In this document: positions 28,234 through 38,273 of the stretch, piece by piece
How positions within the stretch are numbered: position 1 is the first letter of the stretch
How the letters are laid out: each line of letters opens with the position of its first letter
From: Paenibacillus sp. PCH8
GTDB lineage: Bacteria; Bacillota; Bacilli; Paenibacillales; Paenibacillaceae
Assembly (NCBI RefSeq): GCF_002968835.1
Contig: NZ_PKQK01000002.1
Coordinates: 868,001-932,000 of the forward strand
Direction of reading: 5' to 3'
DNA length: 64,000 bases
Position numbers and translations under genes: made by a program
Notes under the pieces: model-generated
Seen by the model: only the letters and a program-made list of their open reading frames with translations
What the model was told of the DNA's origin: nothing
Databases searched by the model: none

Positions 28234-31200
28234 TTATGGTTCCATGCCCCATACTTTCGCTCCATCCTGATAAGCGGTCACTTTAGTCCATGCACTAAAG
28301 GACGTTTTGGTGGAATCGAAGGAATAATCATTCGTTTGATCAAAATTCGTCCAGTTGTTCTTCGCAAAACGTCCCTGGATTACTCCGGTCTCGGCACCTG
28401 CTGCCAAGCTGCCCGCACCCGATTTGAATCCAATCTCCAGATACGTATCTGCTGTGCCTTTGGCCGGATCTACCGAAACAAAATGCCCTTCCACGTTACC
28501 GCTGCCAATCTGTGCATAATCACACCAGAAGCTCAGATCAGCGGCACTGTCCTTCGTAAAGTAATACCGGACCTTCACTTTGCTCAAGTCCACAGCAGTT
28601 GTACCCGTATTCTTCACATTGAACTGTGGAGTAATCGCATTGCCCGAAGTTCCTGAACTACCATTACGGTATTGTACTTCAAGCGTTCCTGTTGTGACTG
28701 GAGGTGCCAATGGTGTGAGCACCAATACATTCGAATTCGTCTGACCACTCGTATTGATGGCAACAACTCTGTAATTGTAAGCTGTACCATTCACCGCCGT
28801 AGCATCGATATACGTCAGTGCGGTCAAACCTGTTGCTAGATCAGCATATGCTCCGCTGCCTACCGAACGTTGTACCTTATAACTCGCTGCTCCAGTCGAT
28901 GCTGTCCATGTCAGTACCGCCTGGGCATTGCCAGCCGTTCCAGTAAGGTTGAATACACCCGGCACAACGATACCAGCCTGTGGTGTTGCAGATGCCTGTG
29001 TCGACGGTGCAGACTCACCTACAGCATTAACCGCAGTAATTACATAATAATACGTTGTGCCGTTCGTCAAGCCTGTGTCTGTGAAGGTCGATCCGGTGAC
29101 CCCTGTCGCTACAGATATATACGGACCACCGTTCACTGCTGCACGTTTTACGGTATATGACGTTGCACCAGCGGCTGCGTTCCAGTTCAGAACGACTTGC
29201 TCATTCCCACCCGCTGCGGTTACACCAGCAGGAGCAGCCGGTACTTCAACTCCCGGACTACCGGAATCTCCGAGCAGACGATCATACTCGCCGTAAGCTG
29301 TTGCCATATCCACCTGTGACCAGAAACGGTGATACGTAAAGGTAGGGGCACCCTTTTCCCACTGCTTCGTGGTCGGATTGTATGACGTTTTGTACAGGTT
29401 ATCCAGATAAGCCCATGACGGGTCTTGTTTGATGGCTGGACGCAGGTCAGAGTATCCAATGTAGACGCCATTACCGCCTTTCGCAGGATCAGATGGTACA
29501 CCTGCTGTACCCGGAATCGTGTTGCCTTGACCGAAAGTTCCTGACCAGTTTGCCGGGATGTAGATTTCTTTGGAGAAGAAACGGAAATAGTCTTTACGGG
29601 CCTCTTCTGTAACAATCCCCACACCATCATTGTAATCCCAAGCCGTATCCAGCAGATTCTCCGCCAGATCCTTCGCTTCCTGACCTTTTGCGCTCAGCGT
29701 GCCATTCTCTGCTTGGGTTCCTGCGGCAAAGAAAGTTAATGCCTTGACGTAACTTCCCAATACCCCTGTATCTTGCACGGGATCTTTGGTCACTGCACGG
29801 AAGTTCGGATTTTCGGTAAAGGTACTGAATCCATTCCATTTATCTGGCTGGCCTTGCCATTCCTGACCTCCTGGAATCCAGAACTCTCCTGGCGCCGGTG
29901 TTGTCGCCACCTGAGCATTGGTTCCACCCAAGATACGCTGTCCAGCCGCGTTCAGATAGTACCCTTGGGCATCCGTAACAGGACGCTCACCTACAAATAC
30001 ATAATCCTTGGACCAGTCGATCCACTTCGTAATGACCTTCTTGGCCATCTTGAAGTTCTCTGAGGTCAGATCACCACTCTCAGCCAAAATATAGTACATC
30101 TCAGCTACACGTTCCAGCGGCCATGCCTGAAATCCAAACCATGTGTTGGAATCCGGATCACGATATACAGGTGCTTCCTGATAAGCCATGTCGTAGAATG
30201 TGCTGACTCCTGCCGGATAAGTCTGATATGAACCGCCAATGCTGTTTGTCGCGCCCCCGCCAATTGCGCCTTCATGGGATTGCAGCCAGGTGTAGAATTC
30301 CAACTGACGTTTCAGTGTCGCATTCCAGTCTGCTTTGGCTGTAGCCGATTCTGGAATCAAGCCGCCAGCCGGGTTAGACAGGGCATAGGCTGCCACAGGA
30401 TTCTGATAAGCCTGATGGGTATGACTCGCTCCAATGCGCCATGCCCAATCCCCGCCTTGACCCAAACCACCGCCCCATGACGTGTACCATGCCATAAGGT
30501 ACATGTTGGAATCCTTGCCTGTACCTGCAGTTGGTGTACCGTTCTTCGCACTCCCGATCTTCTGGAAGTACTTGTCGTACATGCCATAGCGCAGATAATC
30601 CCCCATCTTCTTCGCTTTATCCAGATATTCCGTATTGGTGTATCCCATCTCCTTCGCCCAGTACAACACCTGTACTGCACGTGCATCCGCATCGGTTGCA
30701 TTGGTATAACGCCACTGCGCTGACGGTGCCTGATTTTCCTTCGTAAACAGGCTCATGAACCCTTCATTCGCTTTACCAAATGTTTTGTTATCCTGAGAAG
30801 GATGCGGAATCGCTTCCCATACAGACTCCTGCTCACCTCGTTGGAACGTATTCACATAAGTCGTTGTATGCGATGGATTAAGCAGATTTCCATAGCCATA
30901 CCAGTCATCCACATCAATCAGCCAGTGCATCAGATAAGTCTGATTGTTACCGTAGGTCGCTTTGAGTTCAGCATCCAGCGGATCTTTTCCCGCTGCATAT
31001 TGACCGTTAAGCGCTGATGGATATTGATCCGGGAAAGGTTTTTCCGCTGCATACGTGGCAGGGCTATTCGGATTGTAAAAGCTCATGGTAGGCTGCTCTT
31101 CCTTGCCATCGCCTTCATTAACAGGGATAATGTATTTTTCCATGCTGTCCCATGCCGCTTCCAGTTGTGACCAATCCCCCGTATAGTGACCGTACATCGT

Positions 31201-31509
31201 CTCCAGCCATAACCAGTAACTGTACGCTTCTGACGTAGACATATGTCCATAATCCGGAGCCTCGCTGAGCAGTGTTTCAATGGAATGATACGGTATACCT
31301 TCTGGAGAAAAATATCCGTTCGCTGGATCTTTCAACTGATCATATAACTGCAAAAACCGGACTTCATTAATGCTGTCTGACTGAATCTCGATAGCCTGTT
31401 CCGAGGCATGTGCCGTTTGTGGCCCTTCCCAGAGTCCGGTGTATCCGGTCAACATCACGGTTCCCGCCAGCATGGCCGTTAAACTTTTCTTCGCAGCTGA
31501 TTTCAACAT
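28234..31509 (-). CDS. Secreted GH48 cellulase with FnIII-FnIII-CBM3 tail
   Basis: This 1,091-residue modular enzyme starts with a signal peptide and a GH48 domain of about residues 45-750. Landmarks are HMSTSEAYSYWLWLETMYGHYTGDW (with the catalytic-acid Glu) and NQTYLMHWLIDVDDWYGYGN. Two fibronectin type III repeats follow (about 755-835 and 845-930), then a family 3 carbohydrate-binding module that begins LEVQYRNGSSGTSGNAITPQFNVKNTG. GH48 enzymes act processively from the reducing end of cellulose and are key partners of GH9 enzymes. The GH9 gene lies immediately upstream on the same strand, 129 bases away. The leader carries the conserved hairpin element at 31553-31589. Confidence 0.95.
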   Translation of the reverse strand: MLKSAAKKSLTAMLAGTVMLTGYTGLWEGPQTAHASEQAIEIQSDSINEVRFLQLYDQLKDPANGYFSPEGIPYHSIETLLSEAPDYGHMSTSEAYSYWLWLETMYGHYTGDWSQLEAAWDSMEKYIIPVNEGDGKEEQPTMSFYNPNSPATYAAEKPFPDQYPSALNGQYAAGKDPLDAELKATYGNNQTYLMHWLIDVDDWYGYGNLLNPSHTTTYVNTFQRGEQESVWEAIPHPSQDNKTFGKANEGFMSLFTKENQAPSAQWRYTNATDADARAVQVLYWAKEMGYTNTEYLDKAKKMGDYLRYGMYDKYFQKIGSAKNGTPTAGTGKDSNMYLMAWYTSWGGGLGQGGDWAWRIGASHTHQAYQNPVAAYALSNPAGGLIPESATAKADWNATLKRQLEFYTWLQSHEGAIGGGATNSIGGSYQTYPAGVSTFYDMAYQEAPVYRDPDSNTWFGFQAWPLERVAEMYYILAESGDLTSENFKMAKKVITKWIDWSKDYVFVGERPVTDAQGYYLNAAGQRILGGTNAQVATTPAPGEFWIPGGQEWQGQPDKWNGFSTFTENPNFRAVTKDPVQDTGVLGSYVKALTFFAAGTQAENGTLSAKGQEAKDLAENLLDTAWDYNDGVGIVTEEARKDYFRFFSKEIYIPANWSGTFGQGNTIPGTAGVPSDPAKGGNGVYIGYSDLRPAIKQDPSWAYLDNLYKTSYNPTTKQWEKGAPTFTYHRFWSQVDMATAYGEYDRLLGDSGSPGVEVPAAPAGVTAAGGNEQVVLNWNAAAGATSYTVKRAAVNGGPYISVATGVTGSTFTDTGLTNGTTYYYVITAVNAVGESAPSTQASATPQAGIVVPGVFNLTGTAGNAQAVLTWTASTGAASYKVQRSVGSGAYADLATGLTALTYIDATAVNGTAYNYRVVAINTSGQTNSNVLVLTPLAPPVTTGTLEVQYRNGSSGTSGNAITPQFNVKNTGTTAVDLSKVKVRYYFTKDSAADLSFWCDYAQIGSGNVEGHFVSVDPAKGTADTYLEIGFKSGAGSLAAGAETGVIQGRFAKNNWTNFDQTNDYSFDSTKTSFSAWTKVTAYQDGAKVWGMEP

Positions 31510-31552
31510 TAATATATACCTCCCTGGAATAGTGGAAATTCGATATAAGTGT

Positions 31553-31589
31553 GTTTAAAAAGAGCGGACTTTTGGAACACCCTCTATAC
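31553..31589 (-). promoter_or_regulatory. Conserved hairpin element in a 5' leader, copy 2
   Basis: Read on the minus strand this is TATAGAGGGTGTTCCAAAAG followed by TCCGCTCTTTTTAAACAC, matching the leader at 22010-22041 except for a few bases. It lies in the 129-base gap between the GH9 stop and the GH48 start, 44 bases before the latter. Confidence 0.5.
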
Positions 31590-31638
31590 ACGCTGTTGGT
31601 CTGCCCATGCTGCTCCTCGGTTGCTGATCTTCAGCCAG

Positions 31639-34632
31639 TTACGGCTCCAAGCCCCACACTTGGGTGCTTCCCTGATATGCGGTTACCTTGTTCCATGCGG
31701 ATAAGGCCGTTTTGGTAGCGTCATGGGAATAGTCATTGCTTTGATCGAAATTGCTCCAATTGTTTTTGGAAAAGCGTGCCTGGATCACTCCGGTCTCTGC
31801 TCCTGCAGCCAGACTGCCCGCTCCAGACTTGAAGCCAATCTCCAGATACGTGTCTGCCGTACCCTTCACCGGATTCACCGCGACAAATTTCCCTTCAACA
31901 TTGGCTGTGCCCATCTGGGCATAATCACACCAGAAGGTCATATCCTCCGTGCCATCCTTGGTAAAGTAATAGCGGATCTTCACTGTGCTGAGATCGATCG
32001 CCTGTGTACCGGTATTCTTCAAGTTGAACTGCGGGGTTACCGCATTGCTAGAATTACCGGCCCCTCCGCTACGATACTGTACTTCAAGTGTACCTGTCGT
32101 CACCGGAGGAGCAGATGGCGTCAGCATAAGCACATTGGACAACGTCTGTCCGTTCGCATTCACTGCTGCAATCCGGTAATGGTACGTTGTGTCATTCACA
32201 GCTGTCATATCGGCGTAAGTCAGCACAGACAATCCAGTTGCCACATCCGCATATGCTCCACCTGCAACTGAACGTTGCACTTTATAACTTGCCGCTCCCG
32301 AAGCTGCTGTCCAAGTCAGAACATTCTGATTGTTTCCAGCTGTACCACTTAAACTCAGTGTTCCCGGCACAGTTGATGCTGCTTGCGGCGTAGCGGACAC
32401 TTGCACTGAACCCGGCGATTCGCCAGCTGCATTAACAGCAGTCACCACATAATAGTAAGTCTTCCCGTTGGTCAGCCCCGTGTTCGTGTAGGTTGATCCA
32501 TTAACGCCCGTTGCAACGGACGTATAAGGTCCTCCACTCACCTCGGAACGCTTCACCGTATATGATTCAGCTCCAGATGAGGTTCCCCAGGTCAGGACAA
32601 TTTGATTGCTTCCCGCCACAGCCTGCACAGCAGCCGGTGCGCCAGGTACCGTGGATGGTGTTACTCCAGGCTCTTGCCCATACACCTTCACTCCGGCATC
32701 ATAGACCGGAAGATAGACGCTCTTCAGAGGATTACCTGTGGTCAGCGTCTGGAACGAATGATCATTACTTGCATTCCAAGCACCTTGAGGTCCCGTAATC
32801 CGGAACATCACTTCCTTACGATAATTTCCTTCCCCACCCGGATAGATCTTGGTGTTGCTGAAGTTCGCCGTAATGGCATAGATATGCTTGGCGGCATCTA
32901 CCACAACGGGCTGGGATACGGTTGCTCCTTCCGTATAGGACGTCGTAACCTGAACGTCGGACACGGTGCGTCCGGCAGCGTAAACTTCGCTCAGATCAAG
33001 GAAATACTTGATGGAAAGTTGATTGCCCATTTTGGCAGGCCAGGCGGAACGGTTGTTGAGTAGTGCCCGTATTTCCGTATAATTGGAACCGGATGATTTG
33101 ATGGCAGCCTCTACAAAGAACTCATCGCCCTTAACCTCTGGTGCAGGAAAGTTCGCAAGCGGTTGATGATTCTGACCATACAGCAGATTCATCTTGGCTA
33201 GTGCACCAGTGAAGCCCGCATTATAATCGGTGGCCACTTCATTGCTCACATAATCCCCGATATCATCGGTATATCCATCTGAGGCATCTGGTCCTCCAAC
33301 CATGGCACCATATAAAATATGGCGGTGATTCGCCGGGATGTCTTCGTTATTCGCCCATGAACCATGAGCGGTCCGGTGATGCGGATGCTGGGGTGAATTC
33401 TGCCCGTATCCGACCACATAACTGCGCTGACGCGGGTTATCGCCCAGAATGTAGTCCATCTGTGAGACAGCGAAATCCTGATATCTTGATTTCTTCACAG
33501 GGTCACTGACCCAATCGGAATACACAAACGAGATAAAGGCTGCATTCGCTGCATAGCGGAGTGATCCCCACTGATCCAGCCAGGCAAGACCTCCCGGCGT
33601 GTACTTCACTCGCAGTCCGTTAGTTCCGACAGTCCAGTAATCCAGATTACGCTCCGACGATTGAATATATCTCGTCGCCTCTGGCATGTTCAGACTGGAC
33701 GTAATTCGGGCGAGCAGAATCTGGGCGCCATAATGCTTGCTATCCCAGCCCTGTGTCCAAGTATAGGGCCAGTTGGCCGAGCCGCCGCTGGAAGACCACC
33801 GGTCGGTAGCTGCAATGGCTTTGGACAAGTAAGCGCTATCATCAGTTGCTAAATAGAGCCATGCCCCGCCCCATGCCAGTTCGTCTTCGTATCCTGTCCA
33901 TGAGTTATAAAATGCTGTCGCGTCCGTGATACAATCGGTGTACTTCCCCCGGTATGTATCTGCAAAATGATACAGCTCTTTCGCATGTTGAAGCAGCTTC
34001 ACCGAATATGCCGGATCATCATCTGCAAATACAATGGAGGATGCCGCCAGCGCTGCGGCTGTTTCGGCCGCCAGATCACTGCCCGGACAAGAAGCATCAA
34101 TCTTGAATGCAGGACGGTTCATCTGCATCACTTCTGCTGGTCCCCACCATGCATGGTCTGTATTCCCTGCTCCGACTTGTCCCCATAATTCATTAGGTTT
34201 GGTATGCGCTTTCATAAAATAGTCTGTGGCCCATCGGATATTATCCTTTATCTCTTCCAGCTGACCGGCCTGTTCATACCCATCGCCGTATTCCACAACA
34301 GACCACGCAAGCATTGTCGCAGAAGCAGCCATTGGAAAGCCGAATTTCACGTGATCTCCGGCATCATACCATCCCCCGGTCAGATCAACGCCAACATCAG
34401 CCCCATCCCGCATGCCTGAATCACCGCGCCATTTAACCCGATTGTTAGCCGGTAATGGCCCCGATCGCTGCGCTTCATAGAAATAGATCGCCTTTTGCAG
34501 TGCTTCGGCATAGTTCTGGTTGACGGCGGCCGCACCCGCCTTACGTAGTCCAGTATTCATGGAAAAACTCCCTGCCAGTAGTCCTGCCGATAACGCTATA
34601 ATTGCGACTCGTCTCCACCAGCTTCCCTTCAT
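31639..34632 (-). CDS. Secreted GH9 processive endoglucanase with CBM3c-FnIII-FnIII-CBM3
   Basis: The 997-residue protein has a signal peptide to about residue 36. The GH9 domain (37-485) contains catalytic Asp90 and Asp93 in GGWYDAGDHVKFGFP and the acid Glu in SNEVATDYNAGFTGALAKM. A fused CBM3c (495-645; EFFVEAAIKSSGSNYTEIRALLNNRSAWPAKMGNQLSIKYFLDL) makes such enzymes processive. Two FnIII repeats and a terminal cellulose-binding CBM3 follow. The last 330 residues are very similar to the tail of the adjacent GH48 enzyme. ATG at 34632 is about 14 bases from the GGAG site; TTG at 34638 has better spacing. The protein acts outside the cell on crystalline cellulose. Confidence 0.95.
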   Translation of the reverse strand: MKGSWWRRVAIIALSAGLLAGSFSMNTGLRKAGAAAVNQNYAEALQKAIYFYEAQRSGPLPANNRVKWRGDSGMRDGADVGVDLTGGWYDAGDHVKFGFPMAASATMLAWSVVEYGDGYEQAGQLEEIKDNIRWATDYFMKAHTKPNELWGQVGAGNTDHAWWGPAEVMQMNRPAFKIDASCPGSDLAAETAAALAASSIVFADDDPAYSVKLLQHAKELYHFADTYRGKYTDCITDATAFYNSWTGYEDELAWGGAWLYLATDDSAYLSKAIAATDRWSSSGGSANWPYTWTQGWDSKHYGAQILLARITSSLNMPEATRYIQSSERNLDYWTVGTNGLRVKYTPGGLAWLDQWGSLRYAANAAFISFVYSDWVSDPVKKSRYQDFAVSQMDYILGDNPRQRSYVVGYGQNSPQHPHHRTAHGSWANNEDIPANHRHILYGAMVGGPDASDGYTDDIGDYVSNEVATDYNAGFTGALAKMNLLYGQNHQPLANFPAPEVKGDEFFVEAAIKSSGSNYTEIRALLNNRSAWPAKMGNQLSIKYFLDLSEVYAAGRTVSDVQVTTSYTEGATVSQPVVVDAAKHIYAITANFSNTKIYPGGEGNYRKEVMFRITGPQGAWNASNDHSFQTLTTGNPLKSVYLPVYDAGVKVYGQEPGVTPSTVPGAPAAVQAVAGSNQIVLTWGTSSGAESYTVKRSEVSGGPYTSVATGVNGSTYTNTGLTNGKTYYYVVTAVNAAGESPGSVQVSATPQAASTVPGTLSLSGTAGNNQNVLTWTAASGAASYKVQRSVAGGAYADVATGLSVLTYADMTAVNDTTYHYRIAAVNANGQTLSNVLMLTPSAPPVTTGTLEVQYRSGGAGNSSNAVTPQFNLKNTGTQAIDLSTVKIRYYFTKDGTEDMTFWCDYAQMGTANVEGKFVAVNPVKGTADTYLEIGFKSGAGSLAAGAETGVIQARFSKNNWSNFDQSNDYSHDATKTALSAWNKVTAYQGSTQVWGLEP

Positions 34633-34832
34633 GATCAACAATTCATCTCCTCTTCGTAAGTGTTCCGTATGCATTTCTCTGGACTGCGAACTTGAACCCG
34701 CTCCTCTCCATGGTGTAACTCCGTGTAACTTACACCATTAATTACCATTATAGTCTTTTGTTTAACTTGAAATATAAGCGTTGGTGACTTCTGGAATAAC
34801 ATTGTTGTGACTTCCGCAACATAAAGCGACAA

Positions 34833-34879
34833 CAAAAAGCTGCTTCTCTAACGCATACGCGCGGTAGAGAAACAGCTTC
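34833..34879 (-). terminator. Terminator of the chemoreceptor gene
   Basis: On the minus strand AAGCTGTTTCTCTA pairs with TAGAGAAGCAGCTT and runs into TTTTGTTG. It lies about 100 bases after the chemoreceptor stop. The remaining 34633-34832 gap should hold the GH9 promoter, but no clear consensus was found. Confidence 0.8.
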
Positions 34880-34976
34880 TTATCGTAACAGTGACCATCC
34901 CTGCTAGATGAATGGCATTTCTAACCCATTGCCTGTGATGCACTGTACATCACGTTGTATTATGCTAACTCGAAAG

Positions 34977-36713
34977 TTACACTTTGAATTTGTTGATTTG
35001 CTCCTGCAACTCTTCTGCCATCTTGGATAAGTAGCTTGCGGATGAAGCAATCTCTTCCATCGAAGCCAATTGCTGCTGGGTTGCAGCCGATACATTGTGC
35101 ACCCCGCCTGCGGCCTCTCCAGCAATGTTAGAGATCTGGCTCACATATCCTACAACTTCATTCGTACTTGCTGACATTTCTTCCGAACCTGCAGATACTT
35201 CTTGGATTTCACCAGCTACTTTGTTTGCCGCATCCGAAATCTGTTCAAATGCTTGTCCTGCCGCAGTAACCAACTCAATTCCAGCTTCCGTTTCACTGCT
35301 GTTCACTCTAACAGCCTGCACCGCATGATCCGTATCCTTTTGAATAAGCTGTACGATCTCTGAGATTTGTTGCGCTGATGCAGAAGATTCTTCTGCCAGC
35401 TTGCGCACTTCTCCTGCGACTACGGCAAAACCACGTCCATGCTCCCCTGCTCGCGCGGCTTCAATAGCTGCATTCAGTGCCAGAAGATTGGTCTGCCGGG
35501 CAATATTGTTGATCACCTCGGTAATCGTGCCAATCTCTGCGGAACGTTCCCCCAGCCCTGTAACCAAATCTCTCAGTGAAACAATGGAATTACGAACAGA
35601 ATCCATCTGTTCAACGGCTTGCTGAATAATCACATTTCCTTCAGAGGATTGATTCGCTGCATCAATAGCAGATACGGATACACTTTGAGCAAGCTCGGCA
35701 ATCTGTTCGGAACCGAGAGCCATCTCATTCATCGCCTGTGAAGAACGCTTCACAATATCTACCTGATCTGATGTTCCTACTGCCAATTCTTCAACCGTTT
35801 CGGATATCTGTTCCGATGCTTGGGTGTTCTGCTCTGCACTTGCAAGAAGCTCTTCCGATGAAGCCGCTACCTGCTCCGAAGTCATGGATACCGATTGAAT
35901 CATCGCTCTCAGATTCCCCGTCATGGTATTGAAGGAAGTAGCCAGCGTTCCCAGTTCATCCTTGTTCTTGAGAACAATCGTCTCACCAGTGAGATCCCCA
36001 TTGGCAATAGCCAAGGCTGCTTCATTCATCTTTTTGATCGGACGTGAAATGATGATTGCAATGAAGAACGCAATGAACACTGCGATCAATACGGCAAAAA
36101 TCGTCACGGCCAATATCACATTAAATGTTTTCTCGGCAAGCACAACGGATTCGCTCGTTGCTGATTCCGATCCTTCATTCCCTAGACTGATCAGTCTCCC
36201 GATCGTGTCGTTGGCTGTATACCACATCGGATAGGCCTCCGTGTGCAGTTTGCTGGCCTCATCATAGTTATTTTTCAAACCCAGTTCGATGAATTTCGGC
36301 ATTTCCACAAGATACGCGTCATAATTCGTACTGAACTCATCATACATTTTCATGGCTGCATCATTGCTCTCAATGTAGGTAAGCAACTGTTTGCGCTCAT
36401 CCTCAATCTTGGTCAGAAGTAACTGCAACGCTTCATTTAACTTGGTGGTTTCATCTTCGTTCTGTTCAACAATTATAGCAAGCGCGATTCGCTCTACGTC
36501 TGACACATCGCCATTCATCTTGCCTAACAGACTTACACTCGGCATCCAGGTCTTATTCACAGCATCCGCTTTACCTGACATATTATGGATCTGTATTAGC
36601 GCATAGCTACTTACAAAAGCCAGCAAAATCACGACTGCGAGAAAACCAGTCAATAACTTGCCTCGAATCGTTAATTTCATTTTACCCAATGTGCTTCCCC
36701 CTGTGTCTTTCAT
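34977..36713 (-). CDS. Methyl-accepting chemotaxis protein (4HB-HAMP-MCP)
   Basis: This 578-residue membrane receptor has helix 1 ([23 protein letters not shown]) and a four-helix-bundle sensor (residues about 45-195). Helix 2 ([25 protein letters not shown]), a HAMP segment ([21 protein letters not shown]) and a long signalling coiled coil follow. The coil tip is [41 protein letters not shown], the conserved CheA/CheW contact. The ATG at 36713 follows GAGGAGTGGG; the frame is open further upstream without support. The ligand is unknown. A sigma-D-like promoter candidate lies upstream. Confidence 0.92.
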   Translation of the reverse strand: MKDTGGSTLGKMKLTIRGKLLTGFLAVVILLAFVSSYALIQIHNMSGKADAVNKTWMPSVSLLGKMNGDVSDVERIALAIIVEQNEDETTKLNEALQLLLTKIEDERKQLLTYIESNDAAMKMYDEFSTNYDAYLVEMPKFIELGLKNNYDEASKLHTEAYPMWYTANDTIGRLISLGNEGSESATSESVVLAEKTFNVILAVTIFAVLIAVFIAFFIAIIISRPIKKMNEAALAIANGDLTGETIVLKNKDELGTLATSFNTMTGNLRAMIQSVSMTSEQVAASSEELLASAEQNTQASEQISETVEELAVGTSDQVDIVKRSSQAMNEMALGSEQIAELAQSVSVSAIDAANQSSEGNVIIQQAVEQMDSVRNSIVSLRDLVTGLGERSAEIGTITEVINNIARQTNLLALNAAIEAARAGEHGRGFAVVAGEVRKLAEESSASAQQISEIVQLIQKDTDHAVQAVRVNSSETEAGIELVTAAGQAFEQISDAANKVAGEIQEVSAGSEEMSASTNEVVGYVSQISNIAGEAAGGVHNVSAATQQQLASMEEIASSASYLSKMAEELQEQINKFKV

Positions 36714-36753
36714 GTTCCCACTCCTCAGCGCTTGACTAGTACATATTAATAGT

Positions 36754-36781
36754 ATATCGACACCTATCGTCATGAATTGTA
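36754..36781 (-). promoter_or_regulatory. Candidate sigma-D promoter of the chemoreceptor gene
   Basis: On the minus strand TACA (36778-36781), 16 bases, then GTCGATAT (36754-36761) approximates the motility consensus TAAA-N15-GCCGATAA. The match is partial. Nothing else was recognised in the 394-base gap to 37107. Confidence 0.35.
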
Positions 36782-37107
36782 GGTATTGGAAATCGATTTC
36801 AAAAAATTTCAGGTAACTTCGGAAATAACGCATAATGAATCTCCATCTTTGGCTGAACCAGAGATAAGAGACTTCTATAATGGAACGAAACGATCGACCT
36901 TCTCCACGCACCCCGTTCAATTATGACCGAAAAATACACTAAGCATGTTCGGTTAGCAAATTGATTTTTCACACACGATACATACCAACCATTTGTCGAA
37001 GAATTAACTACATGACCGAACTTTCGAAATCAAAGAGGACATTTTTCTTTCTTTTTGTTAAACTAGTTGGGGTTACATATTAGTTCAATCACAGAAAGGT
37101 GAAGATT

Positions 37108-38100
37108 ATGTTTAAGAAATGGTTATGGGGTACAGCCCTGGCCCTGGCACTTGCTGTCACAGGTGTCATTGTATATTACGGATATTCGATTGTTCATTTT
37201 GCCAATAACATCTCTACCACTTCCGGTACTTCATCATCCTCCTCTTCAGGCACTGACAACGGCTCTGACACTCCAACTACATCGATTCCCAGATGGGAGG
37301 GCCAGGAACGGGTTAACATTCTGTTGCTCGGCGGAGACTCCAGAGGTGAGGATGCAGGGCGTTCAGACTCTGTGATGGTCGCTTCCATTGACCCGGTCAC
37401 CAAGAAAGCGCATCTGTTCTCTGTGCTGCGAGACACCTATGTCGCGATTCCAGGGCATGGCAAGAGCCGACTTAACGCGGCCTATTCCTATGGAGGTGCG
37501 GAGCTGACCAAACAAACCGTCAGTGATCTGCTCGGTATTCCCATTCAGCATTATATCTACACGGACTTTACGGGATTCATGGCACTCGTTGATGCTGTGG
37601 GCGGCATTGAGATCAATGTGGAGAAAGACATGTATTACACCAGTAAAGCGGATAAACACATGTACGATATTGACTTAAAAAAAGGGTTGCAACCTATGGA
37701 CGGCAAGACTGCCCTTCAGTATGTTCGATTCCGGCATGATGCCACCTCGGATTTCACACGTACCGAACGGCAACGAATTTTCATGACGGAGCTGGCCAAG
37801 AAGATGCAGAGCACCACTTCTCTCTTCAAGATCCCTGATATTCTGGAAGCTGTCGCTCCTTATATTGAGACAGATCTTAGTCCAACCCAGATGTTAAAAC
37901 TTGCATCACTTGGCTTCGACATTCATGTGAACGATATAGATCAGCAACAGATTCCGCCGAACAAACTGCTTACCAATGAACTCGCAGGCTCCGCTCAGGT
38001 GCTGGGTGTCAATGTAACCAAACTCCAGTCCTACATTCAGAATTTGTTTGAAGAAGATTCCATGTCCTCCGAGACTCCATCATCAGATGGACAGAACTAA
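37108..38100 (+). CDS. LCP (LytR-CpsA-Psr) family cell-wall polymer transferase
   Basis: This 330-residue type II membrane protein has one N-terminal helix (WLWGTALALALAVTGVIVYYGYSIV), a Ser/Thr-rich linker and an extracellular LCP domain. Signature segments are NILLLGGDSRGEDAGRSDSVMVASID, SVLRDTYVAIPGHGKSRLNAAYSYGG, MALVDAVGGIEI and ALQYVRFRHD, containing the arginine and aspartate residues that bind the polyprenyl pyrophosphate. The family attaches teichoic acids or other secondary polymers to peptidoglycan. ATG at 37108 follows AAAGGTG. It is a single gene, ended by a strong hairpin at 38160. Confidence 0.92.
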   Translation: MFKKWLWGTALALALAVTGVIVYYGYSIVHFANNISTTSGTSSSSSSGTDNGSDTPTTSIPRWEGQERVNILLLGGDSRGEDAGRSDSVMVASIDPVTKKAHLFSVLRDTYVAIPGHGKSRLNAAYSYGGAELTKQTVSDLLGIPIQHYIYTDFTGFMALVDAVGGIEINVEKDMYYTSKADKHMYDIDLKKGLQPMDGKTALQYVRFRHDATSDFTRTERQRIFMTELAKKMQSTTSLFKIPDILEAVAPYIETDLSPTQMLKLASLGFDIHVNDIDQQQIPPNKLLTNELAGSAQVLGVNVTKLQSYIQNLFEEDSMSSETPSSDGQN

Positions 38101-38159
38101 CCAAGCTTGAATTCGGAACACAGATGGTACATGGTAAGCCTGAGTACTATATCAACAGA

Positions 38160-38186
38160 AAAGACGGCCGAAGCCGTCTTTTTTTG
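38160..38186 (+). terminator. Intrinsic terminator of the LCP gene
   Basis: AAGACGGC-CGAA-GCCGTCTT followed by a run of T is a textbook intrinsic terminator, 60 bases after the LCP stop codon. Confidence 0.93.
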
Positions 38187-38273
38187 TACCTATTTTCACC
38201 AATTCATACAGTCTTAATGTTTAACAGGTACCCTTAATAGGATGAACTCCGATCACAGAAGGGAGGATGACAT

